A DNA stretch of 32,418 bases from Spirochaeta sp. UBA5339. GTDB taxonomy: Bacteria; Spirochaetota; Spirochaetia; DSM-2461. The notes under the pieces were generated by a model, which was not told where the DNA came from, searched no databases, and saw only the letters and a list, made by a program, of their open reading frames with translations. Shown piece by piece: positions 32,384 to 32,418 of this stretch; the first letter of the stretch is position 1; each line of letters opens with the position of its first letter. A program made the position numbers and the translations under genes. Location: positions 1 to 32,418 of the forward strand of contig DHQL01000015.1 in NCBI GenBank assembly GCA_002408085.1, given 5' to 3'.

Positions 32384-32418
32384 AGGAATTAGAGAAGGGA
32401 AATTGAAGTATTTGACGA

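Larger units (their letters stand above)
32300..32418 (+). other. Probable rRNA operon leader (cut by window end)
   Basis: This is the transcribed region after the strong promoter. It contains a boxA-like element and a hairpin but no convincing open reading frame. The last bases, from 32400, begin AAATTGAAG, the same nine bases as the mature 5' end of E. coli 16S rRNA. The following bases, TATTTGACGA, do not match the near-universal AGTTTGATC, so the 16S gene itself cannot be claimed inside the window. Confidence 0.55.

Overview
The window looks like chromosomal DNA of a free-living or environmental spirochaete. The evidence is a 1120-residue membrane-anchored coiled-coil protein that matches the spirochaete-specific SpiroCoCo family, a TlyA-type protein next to RNase Y and YmdB, CTP synthase with the GGVCSSLGKG variant I associate with spirochaetes, and the overall gene mix. 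No phage genes, transposases, CRISPR arrays or tRNA genes were seen. Both ends fall in sequence that commonly breaks assemblies. The left end lies inside an acidic protein gene with an 18-bp tandem repeat. The right end lies in what looks like a ribosomal RNA leader, with a strong promoter, an UP-like AT tract and a boxA element. The window may therefore be a whole contig.

Layout from left to right. 1-1919: 5'-truncated gene for an Asp/Glu-rich repeat protein. 2016-5180: rny-ymdB-tlyA, tightly packed behind a perfect consensus promoter. 5191-6144 (minus): a membrane-anchored GerMN-domain protein, divergent from ptsI. 6242-9311: ptsI and der, overlapping. 9341-12826: a secreted NlpC/P60-like protein followed by exbB-exbD-tonB. 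12984-17821: HAD hydrolase, SpiroCoCo protein and an AraC-like regulator, nearly gapless. 17872-18186 (minus): a small coiled-coil protein whose terminator lies inside the 3' end of the AraC-like gene. 18462-22368: grpE-dnaK-dnaJ chaperone cluster with hairpins in each gap and no hrcA or CIRCE element. 22603-25501: a membrane Ser/Thr kinase, a small unknown protein and a CBM9-like protein. 25636-28882: sugar or glycerol-3-phosphate type ABC transporter (binding protein and two permeases, no ATPase). 28997-29823 (minus): dtd and ridA. 29985-31610: pyrG. 31687-32121 (minus): a universal stress protein. 32231-32418: probable rRNA promoter and leader.

The genes are mainly housekeeping: RNA turnover, ribosome biogenesis and rRNA modification, protein folding, CTP synthesis, PTS phosphotransfer and metabolite or tRNA proofreading. 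The accessory parts are TonB energy transduction, the kinase cluster and the sugar importer. The least expected regulatory signal is a set of three promoters (gerMN, ptsI and pyrG) whose -10 boxes end only 7-8 nt before the start codon with no Shine-Dalgarno sequence. This suggests leaderless transcripts. Several genes use TTG or GTG starts placed behind a good Shine-Dalgarno sequence, and those starts were preferred over longer open frames.
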